From: JAJZSS01 sp964463505
GTDB taxonomy: Bacteria; Chloroflexota; Anaerolineae; Anaerolineales; UBA4823
DNA length: 27,313 nucleotides
Assembly: GCA_964463505.1 (NCBI GenBank)
Contig: CAYXDC010000040.1
Span: 1 to 27,313 of the forward strand
Direction: 5' to 3'
The position numbers and the translations under genes are program-made. This document shows positions 1 through 8,000 of the stretch, piece after piece. Numbering within the stretch: the first letter of the stretch is position 1; every line of letters begins with the position of its first letter. Below the pieces are notes generated by a model, which saw only the letters and a program-made list of their open reading frames with translations, had not been told where the DNA came from and did not search any database.

Positions 1-53
1 CCTGGAACCTAGCGGTTAACAGCCGCCCGCTCTGCCTATTGAGCTATCGAGGA
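1..53 (-). tRNA. tRNA-Asn (anticodon GTT), partial
   Basis: Read on the minus strand, the sequence starts at 53 with a 7-nt acceptor strand (TCCTCGA), then TA and a D arm (GCTC ... GAGC). A 5-bp anticodon stem (GGCGG/CCGCT, one G-T pair) closes the loop CTGTTAA, giving anticodon GTT. The variable loop and the first strand of the T stem (CCAGG) follow, and the window edge then cuts off the T loop, the acceptor 3' strand and CCA. It delivers asparagine at AAC/AAU codons. A consensus promoter lies just upstream at 81-109. Confidence 0.93.
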
Positions 54-80
54 ATGCTACTATTTCGTACAGCGAAGGGC

Positions 81-109
81 ATTATATAGCCAAAGACGGG
101 GGGTGTCAA
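81..109 (-). promoter_or_regulatory. Consensus sigma70-type promoter of the tRNA-Asn gene
   Basis: On the minus strand, TTGACA (109-104) and TATAAT (86-81) are both perfect consensus hexamers separated by exactly 17 nt. The expected start site is near 74, about 20 nt before the mature tRNA 5' end at 53, leaving a short leader for RNase P to remove. Such a strong promoter is what a stable-RNA gene is expected to have. Confidence 0.9.
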
Positions 110-131
110 GGCGATGACAGGCGATGGAGGA

Positions 132-157
132 CGATGATCCGCCAAGCGATGATCCGC
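132..157. repeat. Short direct repeat CGATGATCCGC between divergent promoters
   Basis: The 11-mer CGATGATCCGC occurs at 132-142 and 147-157, 15 nt apart start to start. Related GCGATG words occur just upstream at 111 and 121. It lies between the tRNA-Asn promoter and the promoter of the signalling cluster, so it could be a binding site for a regulator, but it is short enough to be chance. The rest of 54-324 outside the two promoters shows nothing I can name. Confidence 0.3.
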
Positions 158-241
158 TTCGCAATCACTCTACACTATCGTCAGGCGCAGCGCTATGGTC
201 AATTTCTGACACACTTGTTAGGTGGGGAGGGCTGTCCAGGT

Positions 242-270
242 TTGACTCGCCTTCCTCGAGCAAGTATAAT
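242..270 (+). promoter_or_regulatory. Sigma70-type promoter of the signalling cluster
   Basis: TTGACT (242-247) and a perfect TATAAT (265-270) are separated by 17 nt. The predicted start is near 277, giving a leader of about 48 nt before the ATG at 325. The promoter sits downstream of an in-frame ATG at 124, so that upstream start cannot be on this transcript. This is the main reason for placing the first gene's start at 325. Confidence 0.85.
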
Positions 271-324
271 GCTCATAGCTTTTTCAAGTTCGTTATCTTT
301 TGGAGAGTTTCTGTTGAGGCCACG

Positions 325-1152
325 ATGGCGCTAAAGGGCAACCTACGCGATTTCTCGATTACACAGCTCCTGAATTTAATTAATCTGGCCCGCAAGACAG
401 GAACGCTGGTCGTTGAAGGCTCTTCTTCGAAAGTATGGGTTAGCTTCCGAGAAGGTAAGCTGGCGTTTGCCCAGGATGGTCAGCAGGATAACAGCCTGGC
501 AGCTATATTATTCCAGGCAAACAAAATCACTGCCGCCCAGCACCGGGTGATCAAACAGCGCGCCGGCAATATGAGCGATAAAGAGCTGGGCCTGTTGCTG
601 ATCAATGCAAATTACATCACCCAGCAAGATATCCTGGGGAGCTTGCAAAGCTACTTCCTGAATGTGGTCAATAATTTGTTCGCTTGGGGTGAAGGGTTAT
701 TCCGCTTTGAGAACAACCTGTTGCCCCCTGAAGATAAAATCACCATCCGCCTGCCGCTCGAAAATATCATCATCGAAGGCTCCCGCCGCATGCAGGAGCT
801 GGAACAGCTCCAGGACGAGATCCCCAGCCTGGATATGGCGCTGCGTTTTGCCGAGCGTCCCGGCACCAATATTCGCAATGTCAATTTAAGCGCTCAAGAG
901 TGGAAGGTAGTCTCATATATCAATCCCAAGAACACCATCCGGCAGATTGCGCGGGCGAATAAACTAAACGACCTGGAGATCCGGCGGGTAGTATATGGCT
1001 TGCTCCAGGCGGGGTTGGTTGAGATCATTCGCCCAACCTGGTCACCCTCACCTGCCGTCCAGGTGCCAGCTCGAATTCTACCGGTCAAGACCAATCGCGT
1101 TGAACAGAAATCTTTGATCAACCGTTTGATTGACCGCATCCGTTCACTCTAG
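325..1152 (+). CDS. DUF4388 (PATAN) domain protein with C-terminal winged-helix-like segment
   Basis: The protein has 275 residues. The N-terminus (MALKGNLRDFSITQLLNLI, then a short beta segment KTGTLVVEG) is typical of DUF4388, the PatA N-terminal (PATAN) domain found in cyanobacterial and delta-proteobacterial signalling proteins. It spans roughly residues 1-165. Residues about 191-235 (WKVVSYINPKNTIRQIARAN ... RRVVYGLLQAGLVEI) look like the small winged-helix tail often seen on such proteins. There is no signal peptide, so it is cytoplasmic. The start at 325 is chosen because the promoter ends at 270 and a GAGG lies 5 nt upstream; the reading frame stays open back to 124. A small GTPase follows 29 nt downstream, which suggests the two act together. 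PATAN domains are regarded as protein-interaction modules, and the specific partner here is unknown. Confidence 0.85.
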   Translation: MALKGNLRDFSITQLLNLINLARKTGTLVVEGSSSKVWVSFREGKLAFAQDGQQDNSLAAILFQANKITAAQHRVIKQRAGNMSDKELGLLLINANYITQQDILGSLQSYFLNVVNNLFAWGEGLFRFENNLLPPEDKITIRLPLENIIIEGSRRMQELEQLQDEIPSLDMALRFAERPGTNIRNVNLSAQEWKVVSYINPKNTIRQIARANKLNDLEIRRVVYGLLQAGLVEIIRPTWSPSPAVQVPARILPVKTNRVEQKSLINRLIDRIRSL

Positions 1153-1181
1153 CCCGTAAACAAATGGAAGGACACTGACGA

Positions 1182-1718
1182 ATGCAAACGGTAAAAATGG
1201 TGGTTACGGGCCCCTTCAACGCTGGCAAAACTGAGTTCATCCGTTCGGTCAGCGAGATCGATGTTGTTTCCACTGAACGAAAAATTAGCGCGGAAGCAGA
1301 ACGTGTGAAAGATACGACAACAGTGGCGATGGATTTCGGGCGTATTACCGTTGACCAGGATCTCGTACTTTATCTGTTTGGTACGCCAGGGCAGAAACGT
1401 TTTGACTTCATGTGGGAAATCCTCTCAGAAGGTATGTTGGGTTTTATTGTTATGGTCGATAGCTCGCGTCCTGAGACATTCCGCGAAGCGCGCAGTATTT
1501 TGGAAACCTTCCGTGCCTACGCACCCACGCCTTATGTGGTGGCTGCCAACAAACAGGATAAAGATGACGCCTGGGACCTGGAGGATATCCGCATTGCTCT
1601 ACGATTAGACCCGAAGGTCAAGCTGCTCGAGTGCGTCGCTACCGAAAAAGAAAATGTAAAATCTGTCCTGCTGGAACTCCTCTTTAGCATTCTGGCAGAG
1701 ATGGATCTAGAAGATTAA
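1182..1718 (+). CDS. MglA/Ras-like small GTPase
   Basis: A 178-residue single-domain GTP-binding protein. The P loop is GPFNAGKT at residues 10-17, the switch I region has threonines around DTTTVAMDFG, the G3 region is FGTPGQ (G67-Q71), and the G4 motif is NKQD (123-126). The G3 aspartate of Ras (DTAGQ) is glycine here, as in a group of bacterial GTPases related to MglA and the GTPases paired with roadblock proteins. The family works as a nucleotide-dependent switch in polarity, motility or kinase signalling. AAGGA lies ahead of the ATG. The gene sits between the DUF4388 gene (29 nt upstream) and the first hydrolase (28 nt downstream), and no roadblock/MglB-like GAP is visible nearby. The family call is firm; the physiological role is not known. 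Confidence 0.88.
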   Translation: MQTVKMVVTGPFNAGKTEFIRSVSEIDVVSTERKISAEAERVKDTTTVAMDFGRITVDQDLVLYLFGTPGQKRFDFMWEILSEGMLGFIVMVDSSRPETFREARSILETFRAYAPTPYVVAANKQDKDDAWDLEDIRIALRLDPKVKLLECVATEKENVKSVLLELLFSILAEMDLED

Positions 1719-1746
1719 GGGTAGCCCTGCACGGGGGTGCGGTACC

Positions 1747-2571
1747 GTGTCTTCCATCACAACAGACCAGGGAATTCTCCATTACGAAGTTTTTGGGCGC
1801 GGCCGTCCAGTGATATTGCTGCACGGCTGGCTTGGCTCCTGGGGCCTATGGCAAGAAACGATGGCCTACCTGGGCCAGTTTTACCGCACCTACGCCCTGG
1901 ATTTTTGGGGATTTGGAGAATCAGGCAATAAGCTTGCCACGTATGCTGTACCAGATTTTATTAACTTGGTGGATCAATTCATGGAAGAGCTGGGCATCGC
2001 CCAGGCGCCTTTGGTTGGGCATAGTATGGGCGGTACAGTCAGCCTGGGCGTAGCCATACGTTATCCTGAGCGGGTACGCAAAGTGGTCGTGATCGGCTCT
2101 CCGATCGATGGTTCTTCACTATCCTTTCTGTTGAAGTTGTTCGGGTGGCATCCATTTGCCTATCTGACTTACCATAATTTATGGGCGCTGCGCTTGGGAT
2201 TCCGCCTGCTGGCACGCTTTTATTCCCGCGATCCGCGCTGGCCGGATATGATGGATCGGGATATCTCACGCGTTAGCCTGGAATCTTTTTCGCTCAGTAT
2301 TGCCAGTCTGCGCCGCACTGATTTACGCCCCCAACTCCACCAGGTGCAGATACCGGTCATGGGTATGTATGGCGCCAAGGATATTGTCGTGCACCCACGC
2401 CAATGGCAGCCTATCCAACAGAATTTACCAGCTGCTCGCATCGAGAAGTTCCCTCACGCCGGACATTTTATTATGTTGGATGAGCCGCAACGCTTTATGC
2501 ATACCCTGCATGAATTTTTAGCTGTAGAAGAGCCGGCCATGGAGCCCATTCCACAGGTAGCCGTCAGCTAA
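1747..2571 (+). CDS. Alpha/beta hydrolase, intact catalytic triad
   Basis: A 274-residue alpha/beta-hydrolase fold protein. It has the HGW oxyanion-hole segment near residue 26, the nucleophile elbow GHSMGG with Ser93, an acid at Asp212 (GAKDIVV) and His240 (AGHFIMLDEP), all in canonical order. There is no signal peptide. The substrate cannot be predicted, since the family covers esterases, lactonases, C-C hydrolases and dehalogenases. The start is GTG at 1747, with a G-rich stretch upstream. It is paralogous to the protein at 11479-12267: both open with a short strand leading into HYEV.GRGRP and HGW.GSW, and the active-site codon is number 93 in both. It forms part of the signalling cluster, 28 nt after the GTPase. 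Confidence 0.88.
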   Translation: MSSITTDQGILHYEVFGRGRPVILLHGWLGSWGLWQETMAYLGQFYRTYALDFWGFGESGNKLATYAVPDFINLVDQFMEELGIAQAPLVGHSMGGTVSLGVAIRYPERVRKVVVIGSPIDGSSLSFLLKLFGWHPFAYLTYHNLWALRLGFRLLARFYSRDPRWPDMMDRDISRVSLESFSLSIASLRRTDLRPQLHQVQIPVMGMYGAKDIVVHPRQWQPIQQNLPAARIEKFPHAGHFIMLDEPQRFMHTLHEFLAVEEPAMEPIPQVAVS

Positions 2572-2589
2572 AAACCAATAAATGTCATC

Positions 2590-3867
2590 ATGCTGAAAAT
2601 TATTCTCCAGGACCTTCGATCAATAGCCCCGTTCAATGAACGGGCGCGCGATTTGCGCGTGCAGAATAAGCCCCTCTGGCTGCTGCAGCGTGATGTCCTG
2701 GCGCCGTATGTAGAACGAGAATTGGAGCTACCGCCAGACGCAGACATCCCCGAGACCCGAGAAGCCTGCCTGGTATATCGAGACAATTTGTTTTTTGATG
2801 AATTTTATATCGCCGCCTTCCTGGCAGAAGCCAGACGGCAAAAACGCGCTGTGCAGGCGGCATTCACCACCGCAGACGCGGCTTTCCGAGAGCATGCCTT
2901 ACCACTGTCTAGCTCCTATACCAAGGCTGGAGAATACTATCTGGTGGATTTGTGGTATTACCCCAACGGGCCTCACGAAACTGCCGCGCCGCTGGTAATC
3001 GACTCGCAGACGATTGAGGCTGGTTACTACCATGTGCCAACCTATATGGCATACGAGCAAGGCGATTTGATCTTCAACGTCCCGCAGCGCAGCCTGATGG
3101 CGATCGATTCTTGGGTACATATTTTCATCGCCGATGTTGTCTATGGCTTATTTGGGCGCGGGGCGCGCTTTGAAAATCGTCTGGCGCGCCAACCGTTGTT
3201 TAAATTGAGTATCCTGGCACGCGCCATGTATGAAGGCAAACAAGTATTGGAATGCTCTGAATTGGTGAAGATCGGTAAAGGCTGTGTGATCGACCCGCAT
3301 GCGGTCATTCATGGGCCTACCACGATTGGAAATAATGTCACCATCAACGCTGGCGTGGTGATCGAAAATTGCATCATCGGGGACAACGTCAATATCTCCC
3401 AGGATTGCCAACTAATGCTATCCGTGGTTGGGGATGGAGCTTTCCTACCTTTCCGGGCGGCTTTGTTCATGACCACCTTCATGGATAATAGTATGGTGGC
3501 GCAGAATACCTGCCTGCAAATGTGTGTGGTAGGGCGCAATACATTTATCGGGGCGGGCAATACCTTTACCGATTTCAACCTGCTTTCTCGCCCGCTGCGC
3601 GCCATGGATGGTGAAGGCAATTTGAGCGTTGCCAACCGGCCTGTGCTGGGGGGCTGTGTAGGTCATAATTGCCGAATCGGCTCTGGCCTGGTCATCTTCC
3701 CGGCGCGCACCATCGAATCGGATGTGATGCTGTTTGCCTCCGCTGAAAGACGGGTGATTGACCAAGATGTGCGCTATGAAGATAGCGACCACCACGATCT
3801 GGCAAACGCCAATTTGCATCCTCGCCTGTATCCTCGTCCCGGTGAAACCAGCACAGCAACCTGGTAG
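2590..3867 (+). CDS. Left-handed beta-helix (hexapeptide repeat) protein, GlmU/acyltransferase-like
   Basis: The protein has 425 residues. Residues about 225-400 carry hexapeptide-type repeats (IGKGCVID, IGNNVTINAGVVIENCIIGDNVNIS, IGAGNTF, NCRIGSGLVIF), the signature of the left-handed beta-helix fold of nucleotidyl- and acyltransferases such as GlmU. The N-terminal 220 residues do not show the GxGTRM pyrophosphorylase motif, so an active sugar nucleotidyltransferase is unlikely. No signal peptide or membrane segment is visible. The start at 2590 is the first ATG after the hydrolase stop, 18 nt downstream. Possible roles are a sugar-modifying enzyme for surface polysaccharide or a scaffold. 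The fold call is good; the reaction is unknown. Confidence 0.75.
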   Translation: MLKIILQDLRSIAPFNERARDLRVQNKPLWLLQRDVLAPYVERELELPPDADIPETREACLVYRDNLFFDEFYIAAFLAEARRQKRAVQAAFTTADAAFREHALPLSSSYTKAGEYYLVDLWYYPNGPHETAAPLVIDSQTIEAGYYHVPTYMAYEQGDLIFNVPQRSLMAIDSWVHIFIADVVYGLFGRGARFENRLARQPLFKLSILARAMYEGKQVLECSELVKIGKGCVIDPHAVIHGPTTIGNNVTINAGVVIENCIIGDNVNISQDCQLMLSVVGDGAFLPFRAALFMTTFMDNSMVAQNTCLQMCVVGRNTFIGAGNTFTDFNLLSRPLRAMDGEGNLSVANRPVLGGCVGHNCRIGSGLVIFPARTIESDVMLFASAERRVIDQDVRYEDSDHHDLANANLHPRLYPRPGETSTATW

Positions 3868-3888
3868 AACGTGAAATAAGCAGCCCGT

Positions 3889-4056
3889 TCATCCTTTCCC
3901 ACTATTAAGGTTCCAAACCTGAACAAAGTGTAAGGGTGCATTGCCTTGTGCTAAGGCATAATAAAGCTGCGCGTCTTCCAGCGAGGGATAGGCATGCTTG
4001 AAGCCTGTCTCCCCACCTGGCGACGATGGTAAAACCTGACGAGTGACAAAACTCAT
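3889..4056 (-). CDS. Possible small protein of 55 residues, antisense in an intergenic gap
   Basis: On the minus strand an ATG at 4056 opens a 56-codon frame ending in TGA at 3889. The composition is protein-like, with a segment HAYPSLEDAQLYYALAQGN and then a hydrophobic/aromatic stretch ending in VWNLNSGKG. It occupies most of the otherwise empty gap 3868-4112, converges on the beta-helix gene and diverges from the response-regulator gene. A weak purine stretch precedes the ATG, and I see no clear promoter. I do not recognise the family. It could be a genuine small gene or a chance open frame; the codon pattern favours a gene slightly. Confidence 0.42.
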   Translation of the reverse strand: MSFVTRQVLPSSPGGETGFKHAYPSLEDAQLYYALAQGNAPLHFVQVWNLNSGKG

Positions 4057-4112
4057 ATCCCGAATCCACGTTCGCTATGTTTTGCGGGAAGCCTGTTCAA
4101 TGGGAGGCTGTG

Positions 4113-5000
4113 ATGGGAAAAGCCCGGCTCTTAGTTGTCGAAGATGATGTAGATATTGCCAATATGCTGCGCATTTACTTCAGCGGGCAAAATTACGAGG
4201 TAGATGTTGCGCACCGCGGCGGTTTAGCCCTGGAAAAGACGCGCCAGAACCTGCCCAATCTGATTGTCCTGGACATTATGCTCCCAGATATTGATGGCTT
4301 CGAAGTCTGCCGCAATTTGCGTACGCATACCCGCACCAGCCACGTGCCGATCATCTTTCTGACCCAGAAAGACGAACGCAGCGATAAGCTGCAAGGCCTG
4401 GAGCTGGGCGCGGATGATTATGTCACCAAGCCGTTTGATATCGAGGAATTAAAGCTGCGTGTCCAACGTGCGATCCAGCGCGCCGAACAGCAGAGCCTGA
4501 CTGACCCGCGCTCGGGCTTGCCCGCTGGGCGATTGATTGAAGAACAACTGCGCCGGATTATTCGCCAGTCTAATTGGGCATTGATAGACATCCGTGTCAA
4601 TGATTACGAGCCCTTCAAAGAGGTCTATGGATTTCTGGCAGGGGATGCTCTGCTGCGTTTTATGGCAATGATGTTAAATGAAGTATTAGACGAGCTGGGC
4701 ACTCCAAATGATTTTCTCGGGCACCCCGGCGATGATAATTTTGTCATCATCACCACCGAGACAGCCGTCCAACCCATTCTGGCGCGTTTGAAAGCGCGTT
4801 TCCCAGAAGAAATCCAGGCGCACTATAACTTTATTGACCGAGAAAACAAGTATCTGACAACCACCGCTAGCGATGGTGTCGTTCGCCAGCACCCATTGAT
4901 GACCTTATCCATGGGTGTGGTAAGCGCTTCCCAGCACGAATTTGCTGACATTCGTGAGATTACCGAAATAGCAGCCGAGGCACGCCGGTTAGATCGCTGA
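4113..5000 (+). CDS. Response regulator: receiver domain plus degenerate GGDEF domain
   Basis: The protein has 295 residues. The receiver domain (about 1-122) has the acidic pair D11/D12, phospho-acceptor D54 in LIVLDIMLPDIDG, and the conserved Lys in DDYVTKPFD. A C-terminal domain (about 130-295) has the layout of a diguanylate cyclase, opening with LTDPRSGLPAGR where active enzymes read LTGLPNR. Its active-site loop is GDDNF (206-210) in place of GGDEF, so cyclic-di-GMP synthesis is unlikely and a binding or dimerisation role is more probable. The start is set at 4113 because GGGAGG lies 6 nt upstream; an in-frame ATG at 4077 lacks such a site. The gene precedes the giant kinase by 86 nt, suggesting the kinase is its partner. 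Confidence 0.88.
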   Translation: MGKARLLVVEDDVDIANMLRIYFSGQNYEVDVAHRGGLALEKTRQNLPNLIVLDIMLPDIDGFEVCRNLRTHTRTSHVPIIFLTQKDERSDKLQGLELGADDYVTKPFDIEELKLRVQRAIQRAEQQSLTDPRSGLPAGRLIEEQLRRIIRQSNWALIDIRVNDYEPFKEVYGFLAGDALLRFMAMMLNEVLDELGTPNDFLGHPGDDNFVIITTETAVQPILARLKARFPEEIQAHYNFIDRENKYLTTTASDGVVRQHPLMTLSMGVVSASQHEFADIREITEIAAEARRLDR

Positions 5001-5086
5001 GCGGATATCCATGAAAGGTACCGAATTGGGATGAACAAACCCTGGCGGAGTAGTTCTATTCTGTGAGCTTTGTTAGATAAATAATC

Positions 5087-8000
5087 ATGTTGGAATCAAG
5101 CATATTCACCTTAGGCATCTGGTTGCTCGCCCTCGGCGTCATTATTCTGGCGTTGGTGGCGGGGCTGCTTTGGATTGCGCACCGCCAGCCTCATTCAAAG
5201 CAGACGGTTGCACAACCGGAGCGAATGAGCGTGGATTCCAGCTTGCAAGCCGCCGGAAGCGCGGTTGGTTCGAATGAGGCAGTATTCATAGTCGGATCTG
5301 GAGGAAAGATCCTATCCCTGAACGATACTACCCGGCAGTGGTTCCAGGCCTGGGATGAGCTTCCAAAACTGGAACATCTGGCGCAGCGTGCCTACCCCGC
5401 GCAAGTATTCCTGGGATTGTGTGCCACTGCTGGGCAGGCGCAGTTCACCCTGGATGGACATCTACTACTGGGCGTATCCTATCCGATCCCGCAGGATGGC
5501 GGGCAATCGGTGCTGGTTAGCCTGCGCCAGGCTCATGAGCTATTGCTGGATGGAGTTGAATCGGCTACGGATCAACGACATTTACTGGCTGAGTTCGCCC
5601 GTAAGATCAATGCCAACCTGGAGCTGCAGTCGACCCTGTTTGCCATTCTGGAGGCTGTTGAGCAGCTTATTCCAACGGACATTGCTGAGCTGAGCCTGTG
5701 GGATGAGAAGGCGCAACGTTTGATCCCTTATCGCTTGCTGGGCATGCCTGGCGTAGACCGGCGCCTGGAAAAAGCCCCTTTTTCCAACCAGATGGTCAAC
5801 GGTTTTTCTAACCGGCTGGTTATGCATCGCCAACCGCTGCTGATATCTGATCTCCAGGCCAACCAGGAGATCCCCACGGTTCCTGTGGGTGAACGGATAA
5901 ATTTTCGGTCTTTTCTAGGTGTTCCCCTGCTTAGCGGGCAAAAACTGGTAGGTACTCTGGAATTTATTGCCTTGCAGGCCAATAGCTTTCAGAGCGGGCA
6001 CCTTGAATTGCTGAGTTTGCTTTCCGGGTTAGCTGCCCAAGCCATAAAAAATGCGCATGTCTATGAAGCTGAACACAGTAAAGCTGCTGATCTCACCGGC
6101 TTGACGGATTTGGCCCAGGCGCTGCAAGACGGGAGTGATCCTGAAACTCTGTTTAGCCGCCTGACTGCAGCGATTTATAGCCTGATGGATGTCGAAATCC
6201 TGGGCTTTCTGCTATACGATGAAACACGCCGCCTTTTCTATGGGCAAAATCCGTTCATTGGCCTGCCACCAAATGTTGTGGATTGGCGAAAGACCTCCAT
6301 CCTGCCGGGTAGCGATGCCGAAAGGCTATTATTTAGCGCTGAGTTCATCCATTCTGAACAACCATCCCAGGACCCGCGCCTGGAGGCATTAGGGTTACAG
6401 TCTGTCGCCCAGGCAGCCGGCATCCGGCAGACGATCCTGGCTCCGCTGACTTCTGCTGGGCGGGTGGTTGGCTATCTGCAAGTTGCCAATCCGCGTTCGA
6501 AAGCAGCTTTTGACGATGCCGATATCCGTCGCCTGGTGCAAATTACTGTCCAGGTTTCACCCATTATCGACAACGCTTTCCTGGTGCATGAATCGCGGCG
6601 CCGCGCCCAGCGCGCTGAGACCCTACGCCGCATCGCCAGCCTCACGGGTTCCGCTGCCACCCTGGATGAGATGCTTAAATATTCGTTGCTGGATTTGGCG
6701 CGCTTATTACAGGCGGATGTGGGTGTCATTCTCTTGTTCGATGCAGAACGTGGCGAGCTGCGCCCGCATTGGGCTTCGCTGTATGGAATCGGGCAGGACC
6801 AACTGCCTCAACTGAGTCAGCTAGCCGCAGAAAACTCTGAGTCGCCCCAAACGGTGACCAGTTCACGCCGCTCCTTGCTCTCGGGAGATCTTGCACAGGA
6901 GTCATTGCACCCATTCTATACAGTATTGGTGAATGATTTAGACCTGCATTCAGCGATTGTTGTTCCGCTCATCACGCGCGAGCGCGGAATCGGGGAGCTG
7001 ATCATTGCCAGCCGCCAGACGGATTTCTATGACCACAGTGATGAGCGCTCCGTGCTTACCGCTGCCGGTCAATTAGCAGCCGCAATTGAGCAGACAACTC
7101 TCTACTCCCAGACCGACCAGAATTTGCGCCAGCGTGTGGACCAGCTAACTGCTCTGACGCGTATCAGCCGTGAGCTGAATAGCACGCTGGATTTGTCCTA
7201 TCTGTTGCAGCGCGTATACGATGAAGCATTGCGCACAACCAGCGCGGATTGCGGTACGATCTTGCTCTTTGAGTTGGCATCGGAAGAACAGCAAGCTGAA
7301 CCGCGCCTCTTGCTTCATCTGGGCGATCGTCCTGCGGCTGAGTGGGGTGAGCAGGAAAAATGGGTCTTGCACCATAACGAATCGCTGCTGGTGGAGGACT
7401 ACGATCAGCCGGAAGGGCCAAATCTTCCCCTTGAATTGACCACCTATAAACATCTGGCGCCACCGCATGCCGGGGTACGTTCGTCGCTGTTGGTGCCGAT
7501 CGCCTATCAGGGGCAGGTTGCAGGGTTGATCTGGTTACACGCGTATGCAACGCATGCCTTTGATAGCTCTGCGCGCCAGATCAGTGAAGCATTGGCGATC
7601 CAGGCAGCGATTGCCCTGGGAAATGCTCATCGCTACGAAGAACTGTTTCGCCGCTCAGAGCTGCTTAACCGGCGTGTGGAAGCTTTTGCACGCCTGCTTG
7701 AGACTTCGCGCGAGTTGCGGACTGGAGAATCATTGGTGGATACGCTTGAGGCGATTGCTTACGCCATTCAAGCTGCCACGCCTTTCGATATGGTCTTGAT
7801 CAGTGTAATGGATCCCGGCTCTGGGAAGTTGCAACGTATGAGCGGGGCGGGCATTCCTCTGGATATGCTGTCCGAGCTACGCGCCCGCCAGCAATCCTGG
7901 GAGGCGATACAAGATTTGCTGAAGCCAGAATTTCGCCTGGGCAGTGCTTATTTCATCCCTTACGAGCAGATGCCAGTCTTGCCAGTTGAGGTGCATTCCG

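Noticed and set aside
124..324. N-terminal extension of the DUF4388 gene from an ATG at 124
   Set aside because: A strong promoter at 242-270 lies inside it, the extra residues are low-quality, and the family domain starts at the ATG at 325.
2590..3867. Active GlmU-type UDP-sugar pyrophosphorylase
   Set aside because: The beta-helix is clear, but the N-terminal half lacks the nucleotidyltransferase signature loop.
5001..5086. Promoter ahead of the giant kinase
   Set aside because: AT-rich words such as TAAATAAT and TTGGGA are present but no -35/-10 pair has proper spacing.
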